The position numbers were made by a program, and so were the translations under genes. The notes under the pieces are model-generated. The model ran no database searches, was not told where the DNA came from, and saw nothing but the letters and a program-made list of their open reading frames with translations. A stretch of 64,000 bases of DNA from Cryobacterium luteum (lineage in GTDB: Bacteria > Actinomycetota > Actinomycetes > Actinomycetales > Microbacteriaceae): the NCBI RefSeq assembly GCF_900110125.1, contig NZ_FOCN01000002.1, positions 62,001 to 126,000 on the forward strand, written 5' to 3'. The first letter of the stretch is position 1. The number at the start of each line of letters is the position of its first letter. Shown in pieces: positions 42,380-51,059 of this stretch.

Positions 42380-44737
42380 ATGCCCCATCGCATGAATCTT
42401 TCCAAAAATCTTCCACGAACATTGACGGGGCTGTCAGCTGAGATCCTGCAGGACCTGCAGCAGCTCGCGCGCACGCCCTCACTGCTGGTGGCCTGCAACT
42501 ACGGCGGCACGCTCTCGCACCACGTCGCTTCCGACGTTCCGTCGGTGCTGCTGGCCGAGTCGGCGACCGCCCTGCGCGCCCTCGCTGCCCTGCCCAACAC
42601 CCACACGGCCGTCATGTCGGGCCGCCCGCTGCGGGACCTCGCCGCGGATTCCCGCCTGCCCCGCGAAGTGCACCTGGTCGGGTCGAACGGTGCCGAGTTC
42701 GACTCGGAATTCTTTGACGCCCCGGAGCCGGCCGACGATTCCCAACACTCCGGTGTGGCACTGGATCGCCTGCGCACCCGGCTCGGCGTCAGCGCCGCCT
42801 TCTTCGCCGGCGACGCCGAGAGCGACGAAATGGCCATGAACACCCTGCACGGCCCGGACCTCGGCATTCGCATCGGCGACGGCGAGTCCGTCGCCGACCA
42901 TCGCATCAGCGGTCCGGAAATGCTCGCCCAGATGCTCGCTCTGCTGTTCGAGCTTCGGAAGGACTGGCTGTTCGGCCAGCACGTCGTTGCCATCGAACGC
43001 CATTCCATGCTCGGCGACGGCACCTCGACAGCCCTCGTCACGCCGGAAGCGCGCATCTGCTGGATGACGCATCCGCTGCCCGACTCTGGCTCGTTGTTCG
43101 CGAGCATTCTCGGCAGCGAAGAGGCCGGGCATTTCTCGATCGAACCGGTGAAGAAGAGCCGGGTGCTCGGCCAGCGCTACGTCGACAACACCATGATCGT
43201 TGAAACCCGTTGGGCCGACGTCACCGTGACCGACTACATTGAACCCTCGCCGCTCGGCATCACCAACCTGGTGCGCAAGCTCACCGGCACCGGTCTGGCC
43301 CGCATCGTGTTCGCGCCGCGACCCGACTACGCCGTCGCCTACTTCAACATGCACGCCGGCACAGGCATCGTCACGCTCACCGGCATTCCTGACCCGATCG
43401 TGCTCACGGCGGCGGGTGTCGAGTTCACCGTCAGGAGCGACGGCCGCAACGAAACAGCGACCGCCGTCGTCGACCTGTCGCAGGGCGCTGTCATGCTCAA
43501 CCTGCGCTGCGGCGACACCGAGCCCTATCAAGCGGATGCCGCTGGTGAAGCCACGCGGCGCGGCGCGGTCATGAATGACTCGCGTGCGTGGGTGAATTCG
43601 TTGTCGCTGCCGAGCGTGAAGCCCTCGCTCGTGGGCCGTTCAGCGCTGGTGCTTCGGGCCCTGTGCTATGAACCGACCGGTGCGGTGCTCGCCGCCTCGA
43701 CCACCTCGCTGCCCGAGGGTATCGGCGGCACCCGCAACTGGGACTACCGCTACTGCTGGCTGCGTGACGGCTCGATGACGGTCAGGGCGCTTGTCGACCT
43801 CGGCTCGAGCGACGAAGCCGACGGGTTTTTGCGCTGGCTCTCCGGGGTCGTGGACGACAGTCCCGGCGCGCAGTGGCTGCATCCGCTCTACTCGGTCACC
43901 GGCTCGTCGCTGTCGACTGAGGCGAGCCTCGAGTCGCTGCCCGGCTACGCCGGCTCCCGCCCGGTACGCATTGGAAACGCCGCCGACAATCAGGTGCAGA
44001 TCGACGTGTTCGGCCCGGTCGCCGAACTGATCGACACGCTCAGCGCCCGGCAGGGTACCCTCTCGGACTTTCAGTGGCACCTGCTCACCGAGATGGTCGA
44101 CGCCGTCACGAGTCGCTGGCAGGAACCCGACCATGGAATCTGGGAAGCCAGGCGTTCGCCGCGGCACCATACCTACACGAAGACCATGTGCTGGGTGACC
44201 GTGGACCGGGCCATCCGCACCGCCGAACGGCATGGGCGCGAGGTGGGCGAGGACTGGGTTCTGCTCGCCGCCACCATTCGCGAGGAGGTGCTGAGCGAGG
44301 GGTGGAGTGAGGAAGCCCAGTCCTACACCGTGGCCTACGACAGCCCCGACCTCGATGCCGCCGTGCTGCACATCGGTCTGTCCGGACTGCTCGACGTGAC
44401 CGATGAGCGCTTTCAGTTGACCGTGAGTGCGGTGGAGCGCGAACTGCGCGCGGGGCCCACGGTGTTCCGCTACCGCTACGACGACGGCCTGCCCGGCCTC
44501 GAGGGCGGCTTTCATATCTGCACCACCTGGTTGATCGAGGCCTACGTGCTCACCGGGCGCCTTGACGAGGCCGAAGCCCTGTTCAATCAGCTGATCGCCC
44601 TGGCCGGCCCGACCGGGCTGCTCTCTGAAGAGTTTGACCCGGCCACCGAAACCCACCTGGGCAATCACCCGCAGGCCTACTCGCACCTCGGCTTCATTCG
44701 CTGCGCGCAGCTGCTGGACCAGTGTCGTCAGCGCTGA
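42380..44737 (+). CDS. GH15 glucoamylase/trehalase-like enzyme with a degenerate trehalose-phosphatase domain
   Basis: 785 residues from ATG at 42380 with AAGGAA upstream. Residues ~35-190 resemble trehalose-6-phosphatase (OtsB), but motif I is ACNYGGTLS where DYDGTL is expected, so both catalytic aspartates are lost. The cap domain is also missing between HLVGSNGAEF and GDAESDEMAM. From ~200 on it is a GH15 hydrolase: NWDYRYCWLRDGSMT (~453), WVTVDRAIR, GLLSEEFDPATETHLGNHPQAYSHLGF (~748) with the expected acidic residues. It probably cleaves trehalose or an alpha-glucan in the cytosol (no signal peptide). Monocistronic. Confidence 0.88.
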   Translation: MPHRMNLSKNLPRTLTGLSAEILQDLQQLARTPSLLVACNYGGTLSHHVASDVPSVLLAESATALRALAALPNTHTAVMSGRPLRDLAADSRLPREVHLVGSNGAEFDSEFFDAPEPADDSQHSGVALDRLRTRLGVSAAFFAGDAESDEMAMNTLHGPDLGIRIGDGESVADHRISGPEMLAQMLALLFELRKDWLFGQHVVAIERHSMLGDGTSTALVTPEARICWMTHPLPDSGSLFASILGSEEAGHFSIEPVKKSRVLGQRYVDNTMIVETRWADVTVTDYIEPSPLGITNLVRKLTGTGLARIVFAPRPDYAVAYFNMHAGTGIVTLTGIPDPIVLTAAGVEFTVRSDGRNETATAVVDLSQGAVMLNLRCGDTEPYQADAAGEATRRGAVMNDSRAWVNSLSLPSVKPSLVGRSALVLRALCYEPTGAVLAASTTSLPEGIGGTRNWDYRYCWLRDGSMTVRALVDLGSSDEADGFLRWLSGVVDDSPGAQWLHPLYSVTGSSLSTEASLESLPGYAGSRPVRIGNAADNQVQIDVFGPVAELIDTLSARQGTLSDFQWHLLTEMVDAVTSRWQEPDHGIWEARRSPRHHTYTKTMCWVTVDRAIRTAERHGREVGEDWVLLAATIREEVLSEGWSEEAQSYTVAYDSPDLDAAVLHIGLSGLLDVTDERFQLTVSAVERELRAGPTVFRYRYDDGLPGLEGGFHICTTWLIEAYVLTGRLDEAEALFNQLIALAGPTGLLSEEFDPATETHLGNHPQAYSHLGFIRCAQLLDQCRQR

Positions 44738-44795
44738 ATCCGAGTGCCCGGTCGCGGGCTTTGTGCGAGTGCGCCGTGAACCGGCAACCCCGTCT

Positions 44796-44811
44796 CGGAC
44801 ATGTGTCCGAA
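44796..44811. promoter_or_regulatory. Candidate TetR operator
   Basis: TCGGAC-ATGT-GTCCGA is an inverted repeat with 6-bp arms, lying 18 bases before the TetR gene start and immediately upstream of a plausible -10 (TAGGAT at 44819). This is the usual place for autorepression. Binding is inferred. Confidence 0.6.
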
Positions 44812-44829
44812 AAGTGGTAGGATAGATGG

Positions 44830-45507
44830 ATGACTTCGTTGACTGCCCCCCGCCTGCTGGCGGGAGCGGTGCAGTCCGATGCGGTGCCGTTCAGTGTGCA
44901 GGGCGAATTGAAGCACGACCCCCGCGCTGAGCGCACCCGGCAGCTTATTCTCACGGCGATCCGGGCGCTGATCGCCCAACCGGCGGCATCCGTTTCGGTG
45001 GCCGAGATCGTGCGCCTGGCCGGCATCAGCCGCAGCTCCTTCTACGCTCACTTCGCGAGCCTCGACGTGCTTGCGGCCGAGCTGCTGCAGGCGCAGTTCG
45101 CCGATATCGGCTCGGCCGGGCTCGACCTGCCCCGGCCGCGCACCGGCGAGAACGCAGCCCGACTCGGCTATGCCCGCCTGGTCGACCACATGGTCGAAAA
45201 CTTTCCCCTCTACGCGAGCGTGCTCGAACTGCCGTTGACGCGCAGCGCGCACGACCAGATCATCGAGGCCTACGCCACCCGCCTGCTCGAGTCGATACTG
45301 GTCTTCGACGACGCCGTCAACGCCGAACTGGTCACGACCTACGTCGCCGGCGGCGCCCTCACCCTGATCGGCGCCTGGATGCGCGGTCACCTCGATGTCT
45401 CAGATGACGAACTCGTCGACCAGCTCGTGGCCCTGCTGCCCGGCTGGTTGCTCGATACCCCTGCTTCAGCAACGCCCGTTCGCGTTGCCTCACCCACACA
45501 ACACTGA
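44830..45507 (+). CDS. TetR-family transcription regulator
   Basis: 225 residues. After a ~28-residue leader, the HTH domain is DPRAERTRQLILTAIRALIAQPAASVSVAEIVRLAGISRSSFYAHFASLDVLAAELLQAQF (~30-90). The C-terminal ligand/dimer domain (LVDHMVENFPLYASVLELP, TTYVAGGALTLIGAWMRG) is complete. It is only 11 bases upstream of a CarD gene, so the two form an operon probably controlled from the palindrome at 44796. Confidence 0.85.
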   Translation: MTSLTAPRLLAGAVQSDAVPFSVQGELKHDPRAERTRQLILTAIRALIAQPAASVSVAEIVRLAGISRSSFYAHFASLDVLAAELLQAQFADIGSAGLDLPRPRTGENAARLGYARLVDHMVENFPLYASVLELPLTRSAHDQIIEAYATRLLESILVFDDAVNAELVTTYVAGGALTLIGAWMRGHLDVSDDELVDQLVALLPGWLLDTPASATPVRVASPTQH

Positions 45508-45518
45508 AGGCGCATTCT

Positions 45519-46037
45519 ATGAAGATCGAAATCGGCGAAACCCTGGTCTACCCGCACCACGGAGCGGTCACCATCACGGCCCTCGCGACCCGCACCATCA
45601 AGGGCGTCGAGAAGCAGTTCATGACCCTCAACGTGCACACCAGCGCGCTGACCATTCAGCTGCCCGTCGACAACGTCGAGCTCGTCGGCGTGCGCGACGT
45701 CATCGACGCCGCCGGCGTGAGTGCCGTGTACGAAATTCTGCAAAACGCCTTCACCGAGGAGCCGGGCAACTGGTCGCGCCGCTACAAGGCCAACCAGGAG
45801 AAGATGGCCAGCGGCAGCGTCTACCGCGTCAGCGAGGTCGTGCGCGACCTGTGGCGCCGCGACCAGGACAAGGGCGTCTCGGCCGGCGAGAAGCGCATGC
45901 TCGAAAAGGCCCGCCAGATCCTCGTCTCCGAACTCGCTCTGGCCCAGGGCCTGACCGACCAGGAAGCCGGCGACCTGCTTTTGATCGAAATTCAGAACTA
46001 CGTCGTCAGCGACGAGCCGGTCGAAGTCGCTGTCTAA
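45519..46037 (+). CDS. CarD-family RNA-polymerase-binding regulator
   Basis: 172 residues from ATG at 45519. N-terminal RNAP-interaction (Tudor-like) domain: IGETLVYPHHGAVTITALATRTIKGVEKQFMTLNVHTSALTIQLPVDNVELVGVRDVI. C-terminal helical DNA-binding domain: NWSRRYKANQEKMASGSVYRVSEVVRDLWRRDQDKGVSAGEKRMLEKARQILVSELALAQG. CarD stabilises open promoter complexes. The usual actinobacterial carD precedes ispD; this one sits with a TetR gene, so it is either relocated or a paralogue. Followed by a short hairpin at 46058. Confidence 0.92.
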   Translation: MKIEIGETLVYPHHGAVTITALATRTIKGVEKQFMTLNVHTSALTIQLPVDNVELVGVRDVIDAAGVSAVYEILQNAFTEEPGNWSRRYKANQEKMASGSVYRVSEVVRDLWRRDQDKGVSAGEKRMLEKARQILVSELALAQGLTDQEAGDLLLIEIQNYVVSDEPVEVAV

Positions 46038-46057
46038 TCTGGCTCAGGAGGGCACGT

Positions 46058-46076
46058 CCGTTCGCCGCGCGAACGG
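46058..46076 (+). terminator. Short hairpin after the CarD gene
   Basis: CCGTTCGC and GCGAACGG flank CGC, 20 bases after the stop, followed by a weak T run (CTGTTTTC) 11 bases later. A possible terminator of the TetR-CarD operon. The rest of 46077-46220 shows nothing else. Confidence 0.4.
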
Positions 46077-46220
46077 GTGCACTCCTGTTTTCGGCCGGCA
46101 TCCGCTTGAGCGCGCCTCATCTGGGTGAGCGCGACGGTAACGGGCGTAGCGCGCGCCAAGATCTGGCGTGGCCATCCGCTGTTCGCGCGACGACGTCGGC
46201 GGCAGCCGCCGGGTTCTGGG

Positions 46221-47498
46221 CTACACCAGTGCGGCGCAGAGCAGCAGCGCCGGCCACGCGGTGACGAGCACGGCCGCCAGGTAGACCAGGTTGCGGCGGG
46301 TGAGGGTGGAGCTGCTGATGCCATAGCGCGCACTGAGCAGCATGGTCAGCCCGGTGATCGGCCCGACCGCTGTCGACACTCCCCAACCGATGCACGCAGC
46401 GAGCACGAACAGCGTGGGGTCGGGGTGCAGCGGTTGCACCAGCGCCGCGACGATCGCGACCGACACGACCGGGTGTACCCCGACCAACGCGAGCAGAATC
46501 ATGGCGAGCATCATCGTCCAGGCGACGAAAACGGTGAACTCCGACACCGGCAGCGGCAGGTCGAACAGGGGAAGCAGCATCCGCAGGCCGACGGCGAGCA
46601 CGCCGGCCGAGGCGAAGAGCGTGACCTCGCCGCGCAGCTGGGGCAGGTCATGCCGGGCGTGCCGGGCGAGCGCGCGCAGGGCCCCGCGACCGTCGATGAT
46701 CAGCAGGCCGATCAGGGTCACGCCCAGACCGGCGAGCAGCACGATGCGCGGCACCGAAACCGCGGGAAACAGCTGGTGAGCGGTGATGACGATTGCCACG
46801 AGGGCCAGCGGTACGCGCACGAGCGCCCAGGTCAGGGAATAGCCGGTATACGCGGGCAGTTCGCGGCCCCACAGGTGAAAGATGTCCCAGACACTCAGGC
46901 CGATCGCGACTAGCGCGAGCGCCAGACCCACCAGGAGCAGCACGAGGGAATTCGCTCCGGGTACGAGCGTGGTCGCGGCCGCGGCCGCCGCCCAGAACGG
47001 CGACCAAAACGCCGCCGCCGAAAACGACCGGGTCAACAGTGCGGCATCGGCGAGCCGCAGCGGCGACCGGCCGCGCAGGTGATCCCCGACGATGCTGACC
47101 GCACCGATATTAATGACGGCGCCGAGCGCGTGCGTCGCGAGGGCGGTTCGCACCACGGCGAGCCGGCCGTGCAGCCGGGTGCGCGTGGTCAGCGCGGTCG
47201 GTGTGATCAGCCGCAGAAAGGACACCGCCGTGAGCATGCCGATGAGGTCCTGATTGACCGACAGCAGGTCGCGGCCGTTGATGTTGCTGCCCAATTGAAT
47301 CGATAGCACAACGGATGCCAGTCCCACGCCGATCAGCAGCAGGGCAATGATGCGCTGGGTGCGGGTCACCAGCACCAGTCCGGCCGCAGCGGCGGCGATC
47401 GTGAGCCCGCCGGCGACGAGCGTCGCGCTCGGCAGCAGCGCCGACAGCCCCACGCACAGGATGATGCCGCTCAGCAGCAGGGCGTAGAGCAGTCGCAC
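46221..47498 (-). CDS. Polytopic membrane protein, possible ion/organic-acid transporter
   Basis: 425 residues with about twelve hydrophobic segments and hardly any soluble part. Repeated features are HALGAVINIGAVSIVGDH in the first half and GWGVSTAVGPITGLTMLLSARYGISSSTL in the second. Paired glycine/serine/threonine re-entrant-like stretches like these resemble transporters of the ion-transporter (IT) superfamily. No named family is certain. Stands alone between the CarD operon and the YihY gene. Confidence 0.65.
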   Translation of the reverse strand: MRLLYALLLSGIILCVGLSALLPSATLVAGGLTIAAAAAGLVLVTRTQRIIALLLIGVGLASVVLSIQLGSNINGRDLLSVNQDLIGMLTAVSFLRLITPTALTTRTRLHGRLAVVRTALATHALGAVINIGAVSIVGDHLRGRSPLRLADAALLTRSFSAAAFWSPFWAAAAAATTLVPGANSLVLLLVGLALALVAIGLSVWDIFHLWGRELPAYTGYSLTWALVRVPLALVAIVITAHQLFPAVSVPRIVLLAGLGVTLIGLLIIDGRGALRALARHARHDLPQLRGEVTLFASAGVLAVGLRMLLPLFDLPLPVSEFTVFVAWTMMLAMILLALVGVHPVVSVAIVAALVQPLHPDPTLFVLAACIGWGVSTAVGPITGLTMLLSARYGISSSTLTRRNLVYLAAVLVTAWPALLLCAALV

Positions 47499-47635
47499 GC
47501 TGAACCCCCTGAATGGATCGACCGTGTCCCGTCGAACACGTCCTCCTATCCAACCAGCCTCCGCACCTCTCGCTTTCCGGGCCCGGGCCCCGTCAAAATG
47601 GCGGACACAGAGATGGGGTGGGACGGGCGCAGCTC

Positions 47636-48694
47636 CTACTCGGGCGGGGCGGCGTTCGCCTTGCGGATGCGACGGCCGTCGGCGACCGTCTGCATCTCCT
47701 TCAGGGCGGCCTTCTGGCTCTTCTTTGTGCCGCGCGGCGGCAGTTGGATATTCTGCTCGGCGGCGATGCCGGCCTGCAGCTGGCGTCCGCGTTCGAGTTC
47801 GGCGTCAAACTCGGCTCCGAACAGCAGGGCGAGGTTGGTCAGCCACAGCCAGAGCAGAAAGATCACGATCCCGGCCAGCGAGCCGTAGGTCTTGGCATAG
47901 TTCGAGAAGGTCGTGACGTAGAACCCGAAGCCGAGCGAGGCGACCACGATCGCCACCAGTGCCACGAGCGCCCCGAGGCTCATCCAGCGAAACTTCGGCT
48001 GCCGCACGTTGGGCGTGAAGTAATACAGCACCGCGATCAGCAGCACCACGGTCGCCGCGAGCACCGGCCACTTGGCAATGGACCAGACCACCTGCACGGT
48101 CTGGCCGAGCCCGAGGGCTGCGCCCACGGCATCCGTCACGGGGCCGGAAATGGCCAGAATGAGCACGGCCACGAGCAGCAGGGCGATGCCGATGACCGTC
48201 ACGAGCAGCTGGGTCGGCTTGAGTTTGAGAAAGGTGCGACCCTCGTCGATCTCGTAGATGCGGTTCATGGCACGGCTGAACGCGCCGACATAACCGGATG
48301 CCGACCAGATCGCCACCGCGATTCCCGCTACCAGGGCGAACCCGGCCGAGGGTGAGGTGCTGAACTGTTCGATCGGTCCGCGAATGACCTCGAGGGCGTC
48401 CCCGGGGGCGACCGAGGCCAGAATCGTCAGCAGGGTGTCGGCCGACTGCTTTCCCTGCCCGAACACGCCGAGCAGCGAGACCAGGGCGATGAGCGCCGGA
48501 AACAACGACAAGACGGCGTAGTAGGTGAGCGACGCCGCAATGTCGGTGCATTGGTCGGTGCCGAACTCGCCCAGCGTGCGCTTGAAAACGTACTTCCAGG
48601 AGGTCTTGGTTACCTCGGTCGGGGAGTCTGGCTTACGGTCGTCGTCCGGCTCCGGCGCGTCGGCGAGTTCCTGGCTCTGGCCCTTGTCAACCAT
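47636..48694 (-). CDS. YihY/YhjD-family inner-membrane protein
   Basis: 352 residues from ATG at 48694 with GAGAGA upstream; the longer open frame upstream is not protein-like. An acidic N-terminal tail, then six helices with family motifs: DIAASLTYYAVLSLFPALIALVSLLGVFG, AIWSASGYVGAFSRAMNRIYEIDEGRTFLKLKPTQLLVTVIG, YYFTPNVRQPKFRWMSLGALVALVAI, and YGSLAGIVIFLLWLWLTNLALLFGAEFDAELER. The family was once called RNase BN, but it has no nuclease activity; its role is unclear. A basic C-terminal tail follows. Confidence 0.9.
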   Translation of the reverse strand: MVDKGQSQELADAPEPDDDRKPDSPTEVTKTSWKYVFKRTLGEFGTDQCTDIAASLTYYAVLSLFPALIALVSLLGVFGQGKQSADTLLTILASVAPGDALEVIRGPIEQFSTSPSAGFALVAGIAVAIWSASGYVGAFSRAMNRIYEIDEGRTFLKLKPTQLLVTVIGIALLLVAVLILAISGPVTDAVGAALGLGQTVQVVWSIAKWPVLAATVVLLIAVLYYFTPNVRQPKFRWMSLGALVALVAIVVASLGFGFYVTTFSNYAKTYGSLAGIVIFLLWLWLTNLALLFGAEFDAELERGRQLQAGIAAEQNIQLPPRGTKKSQKAALKEMQTVADGRRIRKANAAPPE

Positions 48695-48825
48695 GAAAAT
48701 CTCTCTGCTCGGGTCGAATGAGGCCGGGGATCGCGATCCCCGGCGCTGAAAATGTGCTGCGTTCTCGCAATTTTGGCGCTGACATGGCTGCCGCGCAGCT
48801 TTGACGGGTACTAAGGGTACGACGA

Positions 48826-48889
48826 ATGCTGCGGCGCCCGCCAGCCGCCCCGGCCCGAACCGGGGCGGCTGGCGGACGAGCCGCAGCAT
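48826..48889 (-). terminator. Long double-stem hairpin ending the stress-gene operon
   Basis: An inner perfect 16-bp stem (48838-48853 with 48860-48875, loop CCCGAA) is enclosed by a 10-bp outer stem (ATGCTGCGGC 48826-48835 with GCCGCAGCAT 48880-48889). It lies 25 bases after the DUF3618 stop on the minus strand and before the YihY gene. There is no T tract, so it may act as an RNA-stabilising end or Rho-assisted terminator. Confidence 0.6.
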
Positions 48890-48914
48890 CCGTCTGGTGA
48901 ATCAGTACGGCAGA

Positions 48915-49538
48915 TCAGTACAGGCCAGTGTCACTCTTGTGCTTCGCCGACGCGGCCTCGTCGCGAGCCGTGTCGGTGACGGTGTCCTTCGCTGACTGTG
49001 CTTCGTCTTTAACGTCGCCGGCGGCTCCCTGCGCGGCCGACTTGACCTCCTCGACGGCGTCGGTGGCGCTGTCCTTCACCGCGGCGACGGCCTCCTGCGC
49101 GGGTTCACGCAGGTTGTCGGCCAACTGCTTGGCTGCGTCGGTCGCTTCGGAGAGGAGCGGCTGGGCGGCTTCCTTCAATGAACCGGCCAGTTCCTTCTCC
49201 TTGTCGCTGGCGGGAACCAGCGACGCGGCCAACCAGCCGATACCGAAGGCGATGAGCCCGACGGCCATGGGGTTTCCCTTGGCCCTGTTTGCGGCCTGGT
49301 GCGGCAGATCACCGATGGTGTCGGTCGCCGAAGACACAGCGTCGCCGGTCTCCGAGGCCGCGCCCATGACACGTTCCGACACCGAACCCAAGGCAGACTT
49401 CACCTTGTCGGTCTGGCGCTGCATGATTTTCGACGGAGTCACCTTGTCGGCGAGCGCATCGACGTCGCCGCCGAGCTCGCGCCGGGTACGCTCGATGTCC
49501 ATGCGGATCTGATCGGGGGTGCGGTCGGTGTCGGTCAT
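48915..49538 (-). CDS. DUF3618 membrane-associated protein
   Basis: 207 residues. N-terminal DUF3618 signature DQIRMDIERTRRELGGDVDALADKVTPSKIMQR, then one membrane segment (NPMAVGLIAFGIGWLAASLVP). A long Ala/Lys/Asp-rich amphipathic helix to the end recalls LEA/apolipoprotein-like stress proteins. ATGA overlap with the preceding gene. Likely an envelope-stress protein. Confidence 0.8.
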   Translation of the reverse strand: MTDTDRTPDQIRMDIERTRRELGGDVDALADKVTPSKIMQRQTDKVKSALGSVSERVMGAASETGDAVSSATDTIGDLPHQAANRAKGNPMAVGLIAFGIGWLAASLVPASDKEKELAGSLKEAAQPLLSEATDAAKQLADNLREPAQEAVAAVKDSATDAVEEVKSAAQGAAGDVKDEAQSAKDTVTDTARDEAASAKHKSDTGLY

Positions 49539-49951
49539 CGGTTTTCCTCATTTCGTTTCAGTGTGTCGGGGATTTTCTTCAGGGAGTCAACGGTTTTTGG
49601 TGCACCCTTGACGGTTTTCATCTCTTTGCGGCCCATCACAAAGAGCACGAGGCCGATGATCGCCCACAGTCCGGCCACGATCAGGCCGGACCAGGCGTTG
49701 CCGACCAGGTAGCCCAGTCCCCACCAGAGGGCAATCGACAGGAACAGCACGGCCATGAGCGCGGCGTAGCCAGCGCCGCCCAGCATGCCGGCGCCCTTTC
49801 CGGCCCGGGTGGCCGACTGACGCAGTTCGGCCTTGGCCAGCTCGAGTTCCTGGCGCATGAGTGTGGAGAGGTCACGGGTGACTTCTCCCAGCAGGTCTCC
49901 CAGCGAGGTTTCCGCGGCCTTCTGCTCCGACGGAGTGTGCAGGTCGGTCAT
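49535..49951 (-). CDS. Actinobacterial holin-X-like (DUF1469) membrane protein
   Basis: 138 residues. Helical N-terminus (SLGDLLGEVTRDLSTLMRQELELAKAELRQSATRAGKGAGM) and two membrane helices (YAALMAVLFLSIALWWGLGYLV, WSGLIVAGLWAIIGLVLFVMG). The pattern is that of the DUF1469/phage_holin_3_6 family, common in stress operons and not a lysis gene. Overlaps both neighbours by 4 bases. Confidence 0.82.
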   Translation of the reverse strand: MTDLHTPSEQKAAETSLGDLLGEVTRDLSTLMRQELELAKAELRQSATRAGKGAGMLGGAGYAALMAVLFLSIALWWGLGYLVGNAWSGLIVAGLWAIIGLVLFVMGRKEMKTVKGAPKTVDSLKKIPDTLKRNEENR

Positions 49952-50712
49952 CGTTCCGGAACCGCCAGGTCGGGGTCGTCGCCGAGCAGGCCAGGCTGCG
50001 CGGTGACGCTCGTGCGGCCGCTCGTGTCGGTGAGTCCGACGATTCCGGCCTGGCCGACGGCGCCACCGGTACCGGACAGACCGACTCCGGCATCTGCTGC
50101 GCCGGCATACCGCGGCGTGGTATCGGCGAGGTCCCCGGAGGTCTTCTTCGCCTCGTCGGCAGACTCGGCGGCGACCGAGCGGGTCAACCGGCCGGCCAGG
50201 ATTCCCGCTGCAGCGGCCAGGGCTATGAACGTGCCGGGCTTGCGTCGAGCGTAGGAGCGCACCTCGTCGAGCAGCGACCCGGGGTCGCGGTCATCGAGCC
50301 AGGTGGCGACGCTGCCGGCGCGAGATGCGGCCTGCCGCACGAGGTCCGTCGCGACGCCGTCAGCGTCGGACGCGCCGGCCATCTGGGTCAGTTCGTCGCT
50401 GATCGAGCGCAGGCCCTCGGCGACTCGGGCCTGCTGTTCGCCGGCCTGTTCGGTGAGCTGGCTGCGGGCATCCGTGAGCAGGTCTTTCGCCTGCTTCTTG
50501 GTTTCGGCGGCGACTTTTCCCACTTCATCCTTGGTGACGTCGGCGACCTCGCCGGCGGCGTGCGCGGCGGTGTCGCCCACGTTCGCGGCCTGGTCGGCGG
50601 CGACGTTCGCAGTGTGGGTCGCGGCGGCTTTTGTGGTCTTTGCGGGTGACGAACCGTCGAACTCGGAGTCGTCGGCGCTCGAGGCCGGCGAGGTTGCGTA
50701 AAAGTTGGACAT
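49948..50712 (-). CDS. Helical membrane-anchored stress protein, function unknown
   Basis: 254 residues from ATG at 50712, with AGGAAGC upstream. A long amphipathic helix rich in Ala, Lys, Asp and Thr spans about 25-125. One membrane segment follows (GTFIALAAAAGILAGRL), then a Gly/Ala-rich tail. First gene of the three-gene operon with the holin-X-like and DUF3618 genes, a set common in actinobacterial stress loci. Confidence 0.7.
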   Translation of the reverse strand: MSNFYATSPASSADDSEFDGSSPAKTTKAAATHTANVAADQAANVGDTAAHAAGEVADVTKDEVGKVAAETKKQAKDLLTDARSQLTEQAGEQQARVAEGLRSISDELTQMAGASDADGVATDLVRQAASRAGSVATWLDDRDPGSLLDEVRSYARRKPGTFIALAAAAGILAGRLTRSVAAESADEAKKTSGDLADTTPRYAGAADAGVGLSGTGGAVGQAGIVGLTDTSGRTSVTAQPGLLGDDPDLAVPER

Positions 50713-50805
50713 GCTGCTTCCTTTCGTGGCGTGCTGATGGGCTTTTGGGCCAGGGGAGTGGTGGTGCACGGCACGCCTCAGCGCCCGCCGGGCACCCGGG
50801 TGGGA

Positions 50806-50979
50806 CTAGTTCTTGAAGACATCCTTGACGTCTTCGCCGACCTTCTTAGCGCTCGCCTTGGTCTGGTCGGCGCGGCCTTCGGCAACCTTGGAGTCGTCGT
50901 TGGTGGCCTTGCCGACGGCCTCGGTGGCCTTGCCCTTAAGGTCCTGGGCGGCGTTCTTGATCTTGTCTGATGCACTCAT
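50806..50979 (-). CDS. CsbD-family stress protein (57 aa)
   Basis: MSASDKIKNAAQDLKGKATEAVGKATNDDSKVAEGRADQTKASAKKVGEDVKDVFKN-type sequence: small, Lys/Ala/Asp-rich and helical, matching CsbD-like general-stress proteins. Start ATG at 50979 with GAGAGA upstream. Stands alone between two stress operons. Confidence 0.88.
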   Translation of the reverse strand: MSASDKIKNAAQDLKGKATEAVGKATNDDSKVAEGRADQTKASAKKVGEDVKDVFKN

Positions 50980-51014
50980 GGTGTTCTCTCTTTCGGGTGG
51001 TTTTTTTCGGGGTT

Positions 51015-51036
51015 GTTCGGCGCGGACGCGCCGAAC
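51015..51036. terminator. 10-bp hairpin between the AmaP and CsbD genes
   Basis: GTTCGGCGCG and its exact complement flank GA. It lies after the AmaP-like gene on the minus strand, which also ends in a smaller stem (51050-51072, GCGCATCC/GGATGCGC). The run of T is on the wrong side for a minus-strand terminator, so its role is uncertain. Confidence 0.4.
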
Positions 51037-51059
51037 GTGAGTAGATGGGGCGCATCCGT

